Made by a program: the position numbers and the translations under genes
Notes under the pieces: model-generated
What the model was told of the DNA's origin: nothing
Databases searched by the model: none
The model's input: only the letters and a program-made list of their open reading frames with translations
Shown: in pieces, positions 10,730 to 24,652 of the stretch
Numbering within the stretch: the stretch's first letter is position 1
Layout of the letters: each line of letters begins with the position of its first letter
NCBI GenBank assembly: GCA_051530055.1
Contig: CM121342.1
Span: forward strand, 9,982,001-10,046,000
Direction of reading: 5' to 3'
Length of the DNA stretch: 64,000 nt
From: Neoechinorhynchus agilis
Taxonomy: Eukaryota > Acanthocephala

Positions 10730-11467
10730 ATGTCTAAACGCTCTCAAATGAACAAAGCGTTTCGGGTTGCAGAATCGACCGAGACTCGTTTGCCTAATCG
10801 CGGCGCCATTGGACGTCGTACAATTCCGAAAATCAATTTAAAGAACTCGATTGTGGAAGGTGGATCGAATGATGCCGTGCCTGTCAAAAGTGAACCAATC
10901 GACGGTGAAGCACTAAATGAGGCGGCTAGTTTTAGATCCGGACACAAACGAACATTTGTACAAAGCTCTGGAGTGTTCGGTGGAGGTCAATCCATTAAAA
11001 CAGAACCACAAATTAGCACATTTCGTCGATCGGATTCGGGATATTCGAGAAAGCCGATTATCGACGCAAAAGGCCCAGTTGTAGCAAAGGGCAAAGTGGC
11101 GAGTCAAAATAGTTTTATTGGTTACGAGAAAATTGAAGAAAGTGTTGACGAGGACAGAAAAGAAGACGTAAAAGCCATCGCTGATATTCCAAGTCTTTTT
11201 CAAGATCCGGAACAAATGATATTTATGCAAATGCCTGCTGAAATCTTAAGACAAAGGGATGAAAAAGGTCACCTTGGGAAAATCAAAGTATATAAATCAG
11301 GAAAATGTGTGGTTGAATGCTTGAATGGTCAACGATATCGATTTGAAAGCATTACAAGTCCGAACTCGACCGAAGCGGTTTTGATTCCACCGCAAGAAAA
11401 ACAGGAAATCATTAGTTTGGGTCTTGTTTCGCAGAATTATCTAAAAATAGTTCCGGACAATAAATAG
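10730..11467 (+). CDS. POLR3D: RNA polymerase III subunit RPC4
   Basis: Subunit of RNA polymerase III, which makes tRNA, 5S and U6 RNA; RPC4 pairs with RPC5 in the TFIIF-like subcomplex. The ATG at 10730 (MSKRSQMNKAFRV) is the first in frame and gives about 245 residues. The N-terminal two thirds is low-complexity and basic, with two KSEPI/KTEPQ-type motifs (possible sumoylation sites; inference). The C-terminal RPC4 domain starts near MQMPAEILRQ and includes KIKVYKSGKCVVE and a final hydrophobic block ending YLKIVPDNK. Shorter than the human protein (398 aa). No intron is needed, although AG sites just upstream leave room for a 5' exon. The 160-bp satellite ends about 90 bp upstream. Confidence 0.8.
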   Translation: MSKRSQMNKAFRVAESTETRLPNRGAIGRRTIPKINLKNSIVEGGSNDAVPVKSEPIDGEALNEAASFRSGHKRTFVQSSGVFGGGQSIKTEPQISTFRRSDSGYSRKPIIDAKGPVVAKGKVASQNSFIGYEKIEESVDEDRKEDVKAIADIPSLFQDPEQMIFMQMPAEILRQRDEKGHLGKIKVYKSGKCVVECLNGQRYRFESITSPNSTEAVLIPPQEKQEIISLGLVSQNYLKIVPDNK

Positions 11468-11661
11468 TGAGATTCTAGCATAATGGTGGGAGATCGATTT
11501 TTTAAGTTGTTTTAACCTACCTTCTTAAAGCGTTATTTTGTGGTTCGGCGAACACATTTTAATAACAAAAAAAGTAAAGTTAGTTATGCGCGGATCTAGT
11601 TTTCAGCCTTTTCAATTTTTTCTTCAATACTTTTTTCTTTTTTTTCGAAAATGCCTAAATG

Positions 11662-14219
<2,558 letters not shown>

Positions 14220-15578
14220 TTGTCTGAAAATAGTTAGTGATTATTTATGTAAATCTTAGAAAATCATATTCTCAAAAACATGATCGTTCGATTTCTTTCA
14301 AATGTAATAAAAAAATGTTTTATCCTTAAATTCAGAGATATAAAATTGGGAAATGTTTCTAGAACTGAATATTTTAAAATTCGATAATGTTTAGATATTG
14401 ATAAAAATTAAGTATTTTTGGATTGAAATAGATTTTCTACAGTAATTCGGTGGGCGGTTTCAGCGTACATTTTGAGTCTCTAAGCAATTTTTTAAAATTT
14501 TCTTCACTATATTAAACAGTTTCGGGATTGTTTATTAAGGCATGATTTTAAGTTAAACTCTTGGACATTTAGCGACGTTTTAAGATAATAAATTTCGTTC
14601 TTAAAAAAATTGATTAACAGTTTTGTAGCCTTTTACAAAGTTTCAGCCATACTTAAGCGGGAGACTTCAAACTCGATTATAAAAAGCGGCGTTCAAAAAT
14701 CGATTCTTGACCGTTGGACGAATTGAATATTGTGAAGATGTTATCAAAAGATTATTTTGGTCAGACGAAATAAAGCAGAATGATTTAAAATTTTGTCCTT
14801 TACGCGTGGAACTTCATAATTGTTTCTATGTTAACGTAGAGGACGAAATATAAAAATTAATTTTCTTCATTTCTCCTTGACCAAAACAAATTGAAAATTC
14901 TCAATACTTTATTTACTATCTCCCATTAAAAAACTTCTACATTTTTGGAATTATTGTTTAGAAGTATGTACCCGGTAAATGATTATTTATTAAAGACGCT
15001 GCGAACCTCGTCAGGTTCATCATCAGTCTGTATCCTCAAATGTTATTAAAATTTCCAATTTTTTATTACAATTCCAATATAATTCACCGGGTTACTTAGG
15101 TCAATAAACGACTTGAACATTCTTTAAACATTATCAAATTATATCTCATAATTCAACGAGTTTTTCTATTTGATTATTGACAATTCTTGCTTTTAAAATG
15201 TTGAAGACAATTTCTTTTGTTGAACATTTAACTTCAATTTCAACAACTCAATCTACTGAAAATTATTCTTATTCAGTCAACAAAATTCAGAAGCTGCATT
15301 TTGTAAATTTCCAATTGAAAATTATCAATAAATCAATATCACAACAGAAGAATAAAGCAAATCTTCTCAACGACTTCTTTAGGGTTTAGCGATTGAAGTT
15401 TCTGGCTAAAAATTTAAAGAATTCATTGATTCCGAAATCAACCTCGATCAATCACCAAAAAATTCTTTTAATTTTTCGCCGCCATAAACAAGGATTTCTT
15501 TATTTAAACTTTACACTGAAGCGCAGCTTTATCGCGCGAAAGAATAGCAAATTTTCGATTTGTGATCGTTATTGGAAG
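14220..15578. other. Intergenic, divergent DDX55/RAD17 upstream region
   Basis: The AT-rich region between DDX55 and RAD17 start sites, which are divergently oriented. It contains a foldback-element end at 14940-15035 and a half copy of the 160-bp satellite family near 15413-15495 (AATTTTTCGCCGCCATAAAC). Short open frames at 15177-15590 lack any recognisable similarity. Confidence 0.5.
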
Positions 15579-15793
15579 ATATTTGTTTAGTGAAAACTCT
15601 CTAAAATCAGATTTGAATTTAACTTTCATTTGAAGCTACGTTTCTCGCAATATAAATCGTCTCGATTTGATTCTCGAGTTTTAAGATATTTGTTTAGTGA
15701 AAAACTCTCTAAAATCAGATTGGAATTTAGCTTTCATTTAAAGCTACGTTTCTCGCAATATAAATCGTCTCGATTTGATTCTTGAGTTGTAAG
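15579..15793 (+). repeat. RAD17: Tandem duplication abutting the RAD17 start
   Basis: Two 107-bp units (15579-15685 and 15686-15793), each starting ATATTTGTTTAGTGAAAA and containing AAGCTACGTTTCTCGCAATA and AATCGTCTCGATTTGATTCT. They differ at only a few positions. The second unit runs into the first ATG of RAD17, so the 5' leader or promoter has been duplicated. Confidence 0.85.
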
Positions 15794-17806
15794 ATGAGTT
15801 CTAATCCACGGATAATTCCCTTAAAGGAGCTCGCAATAAGTAAGAAAAGATTGAACGAATTATTACAGTGGTTTCAAACGTCTACTACTAATGAATGCAA
15901 CGTTCTTATCCTTTCGGGTTCTCCAGGTTGCGGCAAAACTACGACGATTCAATCAATATGTTCGCATCTTTCACTGGACCTGATCGTCTATGACATGAAC
16001 TTCGATTCTACTGAACCCGATGATTGTGATCGGAAATCGTACCGTGATGTTATTGGAGATGCGTCCAAGTTCCTCTGGCAAGTCTCTAGGTATCAAGATC
16101 TCATTAGTCCTTCCCGAAATCAATGCATTCTGATCGATAATGTTTCCGAAGTTGGTTTGTCGTTGTTTAAACACACACAAAGAAGGTTTTAAACATGCAT
16201 TGACGAACCATTAAAATCTTCTCGATAACCGACAATCTTCTTGTTCTTATACTAGAATTCATGATGTTTTGAGACAAAATTCGAAAATATCCTCGAAGAA
16301 AATAGTTTTCGAAGTTACAATTGCCGGTGGAAATCTGGGAACGCTCAAGAAACTTTTTCCTAGTGATTTTATCCAAGAATTGGGGATTAAACTCGTTGCT
16401 TTGCAACCAATGAAGCATAGATTTCTTACATTTTAAAAAAGATCATTACATTCTCCAATAGAGCAATTGCGAATCGCCTTTTATGAAATCATTTTGCGGT
16501 TCGGTGAGAATTACAGATTTACGGTTATATTTTTAAAAACCAAGTCGATTTCCATGAATTTATGCTTTTTTGCGGACTTAATCATTTTTATTTTTCGGTA
16601 GCATATTTTTTTACTATTAGAAGTTTAGCTGCTTTAACCTCTTCTAATTTGAGGTTATTATCAATATTTCTTAAAGATTTATCCAAAGTTCTGATAGGAC
16701 CATGCAAATGACCGAAAACGAACAAAATCCAATTATTATATAGGTGCGTAATGGTTTGTTGGCCGGTCGACAGATAATAATTGACGGAATCTCTGACATT
16801 TGGGAGCAAAATGACGAAAAGACAAATTTATCAAGATAGTTTGATGCTAAAATCGAACTGTTCGTATATGAACGATTAGGTAAAAATCGAATTGATTGTG
16901 TTTCAACCATTATTTTACTAACTTCCTTCGTTAATTGTAAAAGTTTTGATATTTACTGAGGCCCATTTATTTCATTGACAAATAAACTTGGACATTTTTT
17001 GTTAACCGTCATTATTAAATTTCTCATTTTTTTCATTTTAGTGAAATTCGGGGCTAATGAAAATCAGCAGACTTTCTAAAATAGAGATCTGTGTTAAAAG
17101 TGATGCTCAACTAATGACAGTGATAAATCCTGCAAGTAAAGGTAAACGAAAAAAGCAGCATTCTTCGTCAGCGATTAATATCTGCAAATCTAGTAAAGGT
17201 GATTTAAGATGTGCACTCAATTCTATTTCTTTGCAAACAACACTTTCGACAAAAGACACGGATTCATCTATTTTTCAATCTGTTGGTGCTATTCTGCATA
17301 GAAAAATAATGTCTTCCAATGAAAACGAAAATCACAATCTGGACGATATCTTAAGTCGATGCCCCTTGTCTCACTTAAATCTTATATTATTTATGCACCA
17401 TAACTATTTAACATTTGTTAAATCCATTCAGAATTTATCCATGATCGCGAGTAGTTTCGCTTTATACGATTTTATGCAAGCTACCGGCTGGGTTGGTTCT
17501 CATGGCAATAACGACGTGGATTCAACAATATTTGCTGAGTTTGCAGTTCGAACTTATTTGAACAACGATGATAGACATCGAACAGGATTTCAACCCATTC
17601 GTAAACCTGAGTTTGATTTTGATAAGCACGCTCCGACCAATATGCGCATGATTAACTCAGGTTTGGTCAACAAAAATGAGATTATTGTGGACGTTGCTCC
17701 AGTCTTGGAAACTATAAATAAAGGACATGAGGAGTTAAGTGGAGCTTTGAGCGACCATTGTACATTTTATGTTAATGATGCTGATGTGTGGATAGATGAT
17801 GATTGA
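15794..17806 (+). CDS. RAD17: RAD17-like checkpoint clamp loader
   Basis: Homologue of RAD17/Rad24, which replaces RFC1 in the complex that loads the 9-1-1 clamp at DNA damage. The ATG at 15794 gives MSSNPRIIPLKELA. Walker A is SGSPGCGKTT at residues 41-50, with the typical RAD17 spacing from the N-terminus. Later exons encode FPSDFIQELGIKL near 16360 (cf. FPKEIQEECSI in human), then from 17057 GDLRCALNSISLQ, LHRKI, FMHHNYLTFVKS and GFQPIRKPEFDF, in family order. The end YVNDADVWIDDD recalls the acidic C-terminal tail of RAD17. The Walker-B-like segment reads ILIDNVSE, lacking the usual DE pair. Exon limits between 16190 and 17050 are not settled, and a gap of about 500 bp there must be intron. 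Confidence 0.82.
16588..16910 (-). other. Possible antisense open frame inside RAD17
   Basis: On the minus strand, two overlapping open stretches (MVETQSIRFLPNRSYTN... from 16910; MLPNVRDSVNYYLSTGQQ... to 16588) lie in a long RAD17 intron. The second has a protein-like composition with LYNNWILFVFGHLHGPIR. I recognise no family. It could be a nested small gene or chance. Confidence 0.25.
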
Positions 17807-18423
17807 TCAAATGAAAAATTAAATCGGGTCAAAATTCAGATCTAGGAGTTACAACGAATTAATTTAATGCTTTTGCGAATTAGTTGTGGTGTTGAAGTTC
17901 ACAGCCTAAAATGTGTCTAGTAGCTTCAATTAAACATTATCGTATTTTTAGCCTTAATTTAATTTGCAATATTTTATTTGTTATAGTTTTCAAGTCAAAA
18001 CGTAAAAGTGTACAAGGTCGTGATGATTTATAACAAGTTAAAGAATTAAAAAAATCGTTTGTCGTTAACACGCATAAATCTACTATTAACAAATGTCGGT
18101 GTAAAATTTGATAATCGTTTTCTTTAGATGTTTATCGACCTCGTAGATTTGATGTTTGCAATAATTCATTTCTTTTTAAATACCAAACTATTTATTTCAA
18201 GTGAACATCAACGGTTTGGCACTGTCCATTTTACGTACTATCCATTCAACCGTTTTATTGATCGAATTGCAAATTAAATTTGTATTTAACAATAGAAACT
18301 AATGCTTTATCTTAATAAAAAATTTAAACTTTCTGCTGTTTATGTAATTTTACATTTTCAAATGTATTGCAATTTTTATTGGTCACTTTACTTTCAAAAA
18401 TTTAAAATACTAAAAATTAACGA
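17807..18423. other. Intergenic between RAD17 and LIM gene 3' ends
   Basis: Convergent 3' flanks. AT-rich; nothing recognisable. Confidence 0.5.
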
Positions 18424-20265
18424 TCATCGCCTTTTCCGCCTTTTATTTTTTCGCTTCTTAATTTTGAGCCCACTCTTCTTTTTCCTTCTTGGTCGACGTT
18501 TTAACTTTCCCCTTCGACGTTTTAACTTTCCTCTTCGACGTTTTCGTTTTCTTTTTCCCCCTTTCTTTGGTTTTTTGTCTTTCTTATTGGCTAATTGCGC
18601 TGCACATTCACTACAATACACATGATCATTTTCAATGATAAAGCTCTTTCCAACTAGAATTGATCGACAAATCTTACACAGGAAACAATCACTGTGCCAC
18701 CATAATTCATTCAATCTTATAATCTGTGCTAAAATAAATACATTGAATAAGGTTTTAGCAGATGATATTAAGAGTATGGTAGCCAATGACAATATAAATC
18801 CAGTTAACAATTCAACGAATCACGGAGCGGTCTGGCGATTGCTCTCTAAATGTTTTTAACAACTGACCTTCAATGCTGAAATGTAAACCACAATCTTGGC
18901 AACTGTTTTCAGCTATCAAGCACCATTCACAAATTCTCAATGCTTCACTGTCGTCGTGATTTAAATAAAATGCGTCAACAATCGGATCTTCGCATTTTCC
19001 GCATTTAAAACAAGACTGGTGATAAGGAACGTTTTCAAATACTATCCCTTTATTCTCGATAGGCTACAAAAAATTCGACTTTTAAAACTTAGAGACTCAC
19101 ATTTAATAAATTACCTTATTGCAAAATGTACATTCATTTGATACAATTTTCACATAGCATTTCAAACAATACAACTCTTTTAGTTCATCGACCATGCATT
19201 GAGACTTTGATAAGTCGCTTTTACACATCTTGCATTTAAAACAATCCGAATGAAATATGAGACATCTATATTTAAATGCGCAATCATCTAGAAAATGAAA
19301 TTAAAGAAATAATTAATAGTTCTAAAAATCAATACTTGGTTCGATTGGCTCGTTGCAAAAGTCACACATTTTCCCGTATGCTACATATAGACATCGATCG
19401 CAAAGAACGTTTTCTTTGTAAAGTGTAAAAGACCTTTTTTGAAGCGGTTCATGACAACAGACGCAGATTATACATTGTTCATGGAAAAATAAGCCGTCTT
19501 CACATTTAATGCCCTTTCAAATTACAGACAATTAGTCATGGTGGTGACGAGTAAAAAAAAGCAGAATTGAAACTTTCAATAGCATGTGGTGGCCACTGAA
19601 AAATTAAATATTGCAATAAAGTTTAATGCATATTTTTATATTGAAATGTATAAGAAGGATGTTAGAAAAAGGCATAATAGTTGTTACATTTTGTGCGATG
19701 AAATCTACCGCTTCTTTGGAGTTATTTTCTTTAAATTTAAAAAATATGAAATGCAGAAACCCGCAGTTTTAATGATATTCCCACAGTTTTAAGCAGGATT
19801 ATTAGAAAAAGTTGCGCCACGAACCATTCTAGCCATTTTCCTCGTTTGCTGACAATTTGAAGTAAAATAAAATCTATCAATTTGTTATAATAAATAAGAA
19901 TGAATCATAACCTTTATCTGTGATTAAGATAATTGTTTATTTCTTCTCAAATATAACAATTTTCATTCAAAACTGAACTAATCTGCGAAATCTAAGACTC
20001 GAGTATGAAATGGAACTCGCGTAGTAAAAAAATGTCCGTAGCCGAAGTTTACCTTCTCATCGTGTGCAATAATTTTACCGCATCCCGTACAAATGGGTGC
20101 TATAAAATCCTGATAACAGTTTTTACAATAACCTCTTCGTTCATCGCTTACAATATATTCTTCCCTTAAAAGCGATCTGTCGCAATTCCAGCAAACGAAA
20201 TCCGCTTTGCGACTGTCCAATTTCTTAGCATTTTCTTCATGCATGTTCACCGATTCCTTAGACAT
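18424..20265 (-). CDS. FHL-like LIM-only protein with polybasic tail
   Basis: Multi-exon LIM-only protein. The start at 20265 (MSKESVNMHEENAKK) leads into an N-terminal half LIM (CWNCDRSLL...CKNC...CTGCGKII), the arrangement that defines four-and-a-half-LIM proteins. Further LIM modules follow: CEDGLFFHEQCIICVCCHEP...CDFCNEPI (about 19320-19512), HSDCFKCKMCKSDL...CTFCNK (about 19130-19290), HQSCFKCGKCEDPI...CQDCGLHF (about 18870-19066), and HSDCFLCKICRSIL...CSECAAQL (from about 18736). FHL proteins scaffold muscle adhesion sites and act as nuclear cofactors. The last exon adds a C-terminal tail of about 40 residues that is almost all Lys/Arg, with an RRGKLKR repeat, which FHL proteins normally lack. 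The first intron (about 19512-20058) is long for this genome. Confidence 0.85.
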
Positions 20266-20378
20266 TTTGCATTCGAAAGCAACTGTTCCTATGGAAACCT
20301 TGCTGTTTTAGTACCCGAAAAATTAGATTTAATGACAATATTCTTTATAGATCACGATTTCACTTTGATTCAGTTACG

Positions 20379-21154
20379 TCAGAATTGAACATAGTGGTTT
20401 ACTTGATCATATTGATCATAATATCCATTATTGTCCATCATTGATACAACCAATTGAGATTGATCCTCAGTTTCTAGAATTTCAATCATTGATCGAATAT
20501 AGTCGATCGCCGATCGAAGTGTTTCCACTCTTGAGAGCTTAGCACGAGCAAACGATGGTAATGGCAAAACTGATCGAAGTTGTTCAAATGCAACATTTAA
20601 TTTAAGCATTCTTTTCTTTTCTCGTTTTGTAGCTTCGATTCGCTGAACGTAATTTAACACGCGTTTCCGCTTTCTCTTTTTATTTACCGGCTCTCCGCTT
20701 TCATCTGGATTTTCAGGAGATTCGATAGATCGTTTTTTATAACCACATTCTTGGTAATCACAAAAATCACTTCGGTACATCGGACTGTGATAGACCTTAA
20801 TATAACCCATTTCAGTTTCTGTATAGTATTCGGACTGCAGCCAACTATCGCCATTGTAAATTGCATTTGTGGTGTCCAAGTCAAAGTCAGATCGATCAAT
20901 GAAAAGCGCCTTTGAAGTGAAGAAGTAATGTAAAAAATTAAATTATTGATACGCAAATTTAAAACGTTAATCAATTTATTCCGTCTTTTTACAGGCAATA
21001 GTTCGAATGACGTTTTTTAAGCAGCTGGATTTTTTCATTCAATTGATAGTAATTTAAATAATTTACTTCGATATTCTCTTGTTCTACTTACGTTGTTTTC
21101 TCCATCAGAGCCTTTAAAATCCATTTTCGCTAAAGGTTCACTAATAGTTGTCAT
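20379..21154 (-). CDS. Achaete-scute-like bHLH transcription factor
   Basis: Two exons. Exon 1 at 21092-21154 encodes MTTISEPLAKMDFKGSDGEN plus one more Asn (a second Met at 21124 could be used). A GT-AG intron spans 20910-21091. Exon 2 at 20379-20909 begins ALFIDRSDFDLD in phase 0. A basic NLS-like KKRKRKRVLNY precedes the bHLH domain. Helix 1 includes LNVAFEQLRSVLP, and helix 2 is KLSRVETLRSAIDYIRSMIE, the signature of achaete-scute proteins. In the basic region, EATKREKKR stands where the family has the pattern ANxRERxR: the DNA-contacting Glu is kept, but the usual Asn is Thr and one Arg is Lys. The C-terminal tail is short and Tyr/Asp-rich. Likely a proneural or gland-type regulator; the exact orthologue is not certain. 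Confidence 0.82.
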
Positions 21155-23408
21155 GCGCTGCTTATATTCTCTCAAACTGACTTGACAACCAGATTGATTA
21201 ACAACTCGGGCGATTTTCGTTTGTAGGCTTTGCACTCTATTGGCTGATTTTTACAGTGTATCTTGCATAATTCTCTTTAGGCACTAACGAGATCAATCCA
21301 TGTCAAATAGCGGTATGGCATTTTAATCCACTTGATGTAGCAATGACTGAACCGCCGATGTGGTCATAAGTCAAAGTAATGACCGGTCATTACCTTTAGA
21401 GTTACGATCGTTTTTATGAGAATTTAACTTTGGATTTGCCGTCCTTTTTATTAAAGTAGACATAAATTTTTGAATTGAATGACAGACAGTCTAGCGCTCA
21501 CATGCAGCTGTTGCTTGTCAGCCTACAGTATATTGTTCGTTGTCTACATTGAAGATGGGCTGAATTTGGGAAATATGTACTCATTTTATTATTGGTGTCG
21601 ATCGATGTAACAAGTATTTGAAACGGATAACTTATGGTTTTCGACTCAAATTCGATATGCTTTTTTTTGAAAATCAAAAATTTAATGTCGTGTGCGAAAA
21701 TATACAAACATAACTGAGTGGTCAGAAAATTGTCCAATCGCAATTCAGAATGTGGGATGAAATTATCTGAGTTAATTGTTTTATTTTCATCTGATAAAAT
21801 GCGCGTCCCACATTTTCAGTGTGAATTGGTTATTTTGAGAAAATATTGATTCCATGTTTTTATAATGCCATCAAGATCGGTATAATTAGACCCAATAAAG
21901 TAGAAAAATAAGCTAGGTGAAATTTATCTTTTTTACGTTCCTGGTTGAACTTCATCATTTATAATAATCAACGGGAAACCATCAGAGTTTGTTTTTATTT
22001 GCGAAACTGCAATTAAGACGAATAATTCGCCATTTTTCATAGGCGGAGGAATCATTAGTGTGTTTAAACAGGTTTTCAAAAGTCATTCCTTTTTACATCA
22101 GTAAAACAATCCTAATCCCAATTCATTCCATGTTCCCCTCATTTTCGCATACCATCAACCGAAATGAAAAGGAATAAAGACCCAACCTCACAAGAATAAC
22201 CACCAATTCTCACCCAACTGAACCCGTGATCCACTCCCCAATCAACATTCATTTAACCTATCAGAAATCGAGTGTTTATAAGGACCTGAAGGTTCATTGG
22301 TCCTATTCTTTTTGGATTAACAAGTGAAACGTGTTATTATTAATATAGAATTGCGAGCTTCCTTTGATATTTTTAAAATTCATAGTGTTTGCATAATTTA
22401 AAAAAACTTGCAGTATTGAACCCTTCAAACCAGTGCAATTTCAATGTTTATAAGCTTTAATATTTTCAAAGTTAACATCTGTCGCGAATTCGAACGAAAT
22501 TTTTTATTCTATCGTGCATTATAGCTAATCGCCAAATTATTTTATATCAGACCACTGCAACTTACAACATTTTTAAATTTAAAGTTACTTTTAAGATTAA
22601 AATATTAAAGTCATTTCTTGTTCAATGCAACACAAACATATAATCATCCAAAAGCTTTTTATATGAGATTTTACTTACCCTTAAATTAGGCGTAATTTAA
22701 ATGAAGACTCAGGTCCAAATCGATTGTATGTATCAAAAAAACAGTTCACACATAAAAATATTTTTAGGGCCTAATATTTTGATAGCGCCTAGCGGAAAGG
22801 CAGCTTTCAGCATCCGATACGGAAACTGATCTCTGATTGGCTCTTTTCGTTTGGACGCTATTTTTGTTCTAATAATCTTGTAGAAGCACTCTTAAAAGGG
22901 ACGAGATAAGTGCTTCGTTAGTAAAGAACTAAAATATAATGCATATTTACGACTAATTAAGCGCAATAATAAAAATTAAAGATTATCAAATTTGTCTTAA
23001 AAATACGATTTCTTTTGAAAACGTGGTAGTAAGAGAACATCGCAAGTGCATGTTTAAATATCGAAATAATTTGTTTCTTAGTTGTTTGTAAAAAAATCGA
23101 ATCAAGAAGTTGAATTCATTCTCTTTGTTCACAAATTCCTCCTTTCGAACAATTCTGCAACTGTCGTCATGATTCTTCGGCAGCTTCTTTGATGGCCGCG
23201 TTGGATCGCCGTGCTGATTCGCTGCAGATGTAAATTTTAAAATGAAAAAGACCCGCTGTTTTATTATGGGCACGATCAAGCATTATAAGAATTTAAATAG
23301 CACACAATGAGAAGTCTCCGAAACTATGAAATCGAAAATCAAAACAAGCTTTATTTTGAACAATATTCTATTAGAATGAAGACTGTAATAAACTGAAAGT
23401 ACTTAGCT
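21155..23408. other. Intergenic, upstream of bHLH gene
   Basis: About 2.2 kb without a recognisable gene. It holds a small hairpin at 22283-22311 (AGGACC...GGTCCT) following TTTATAAGG, and an 8-bp-stem hairpin at 22881-22918 (GAAGCACT...AGTGCTTC). Short open frames at 21498-21743 and 22986-23279 look like chance. Confidence 0.45.
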
Positions 23409-23648
23409 TTATTTCTCGCGTTTCCAAAACTTTGATCCTTTGTATACAGGTTTATAGTTTTCATCGAACCAGCCTAGAGTGGTGTGGTGCACAACTATCA
23501 ATGAACAATAAAATCCTATTAGAATAACTACACAGGCTTTGGGATAATTCCCCATGAACCAAGTCGAAAACTGTCGATATTTGAACCTTTCTCTGGCCTC
23601 ACTGAAAAATCCACGGCGACCGTCTGCATCATTTGTTTGATCTGTCAT
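23409..23648 (-). CDS. Small single-pass membrane protein, 79 aa
   Basis: The ATG at 23648 gives MTDQTNDADGRRGFFSEARE. The protein has a hydrophilic, charged N-terminal 35 residues, one hydrophobic helix (ACVVILIGFYCSLIVVHH, about residues 38-55) and a basic tail ending KGSKFWKREK. Size and layout resemble small inner-membrane accessory subunits of mitochondrial complexes, but I do not recognise the family. It could also be part of a spliced gene. Confidence 0.5.
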   Translation of the reverse strand: MTDQTNDADGRRGFFSEARERFKYRQFSTWFMGNYPKACVVILIGFYCSLIVVHHTTLGWFDENYKPVYKGSKFWKREK

Positions 23649-23734
23649 ATTTATCTGAAGTAGATGATGGAGTTTAAAGTGCAATGGAAACCAATAAAGA
23701 ATTTTCAGGTTTTTCTGGTAAGCTCAAATCCAAT

Positions 23735-24075
23735 AGACCACCACAACATAACTACGGAACGTGCAAACTCTGCCAGATTAAAAACTTGGGAGTGTCCTTC
23801 CCTTCCACGGCTAATTATTTTCCTCTGACACACAACTCACCGACTTCTTGGATCAGGGAAGCGCATAAAATCACTTAATGCCCGCGACCATACGATTAAG
23901 AGCCATCCTCCGGATCCTACTGATAAATGAGTTTTCTTCATTCAACGAGGTATTTCGTCCCTTTTGGTTATGAATCATCGGCGATAATGGATTTTGAACC
24001 CTTTGACCCACTTAAACAGGGATTCAGGACTAAAGTCAACTGGCTAGCCAAACATACGATATTTTGTAATCTAGA
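23735..24075. repeat. Single diverged copy of the 371-bp satellite unit
   Basis: The segments GTGTCCTTCCCTTCCACGGC, TTCTTGGATCAGGGAAGCGC, GCCCGCGACCATACG and CGGCGATAATGGATTTTGAA match units of the array at 60881-62136 in the same order. It is a solitary, more diverged copy. Confidence 0.8.
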
Positions 24076-24217
24076 ACTGGAGTGACCCTATTTTTTCATC
24101 TGTATTTATACCATTAAAAAACACAAGTCACTATTTTTTGAAAAGATTAAAATGTACTATCTTTCTCCAAACAGAAACTAAATGCTCTATACCAGGATCA
24201 TGTTCACGTGAAATAAT

Positions 24218-24652
24218 TTAGTCAATAAAAGCGATTTTGTCTTTTGCTGGTGCCAAAGTAACATTTAGTGCTTCAAGTACATCTCGCAAGTAGGATTTTT
24301 GAACAAAGTTTGAGATAAGAAATCCAGTATTTGCAGTGTGCTTTGCAATGAGTAATACGACAACATGATTGAACACACTTGTGTTAGAATCTGGTGCATC
24401 TATTCGAATCATTATTACTTGAACTTCTGAGAACATTTGAACACAGTAGTTAACTTGCCCCATTTCCAATCTAGAGAACCGTTCACTCGAAGCAAAGCAA
24501 CTGATCAAGAAGTGACTGATCATGTAAGGTTCTTGGCGTTTTGATGGTGGATAGCGAACGATGGGTATTCCGTCTTTATCGAGAATGGCGATCGCTAAGA
24601 GACAATCGTTGGTTGCTACGAATAATCGCGATAAAAGAGCATTTGGTAGCAT
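24218..24652 (-). CDS. LAMTOR3: LAMTOR3-like Ragulator subunit
   Basis: About 144 residues with a roadblock/LC7-like fold, starting MLPNALLSRLFVATNDCL at the ATG at 24652. Matches to LAMTOR3 (MP1) are the N-terminal AIAILDKDGIPIVRY (cf. AIVVSDRDGVPVIK), the central SRLEMGQVNYCVQMFSEVQV, and the C-terminal TANTGFLISNFVQKSYL (cf. SANTGLIVSLEKEL). In animals LAMTOR3 forms a heterodimer with LAMTOR2 inside Ragulator on lysosomes, which recruits Rag GTPases and mTORC1 and scaffolds MEK-ERK signalling. It appears to be intronless. The call rests on these motifs only; other roadblock-fold proteins are possible. Confidence 0.7.
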   Translation of the reverse strand: MLPNALLSRLFVATNDCLLAIAILDKDGIPIVRYPPSKRQEPYMISHFLISCFASSERFSRLEMGQVNYCVQMFSEVQVIMIRIDAPDSNTSVFNHVVVLLIAKHTANTGFLISNFVQKSYLRDVLEALNVTLAPAKDKIAFID

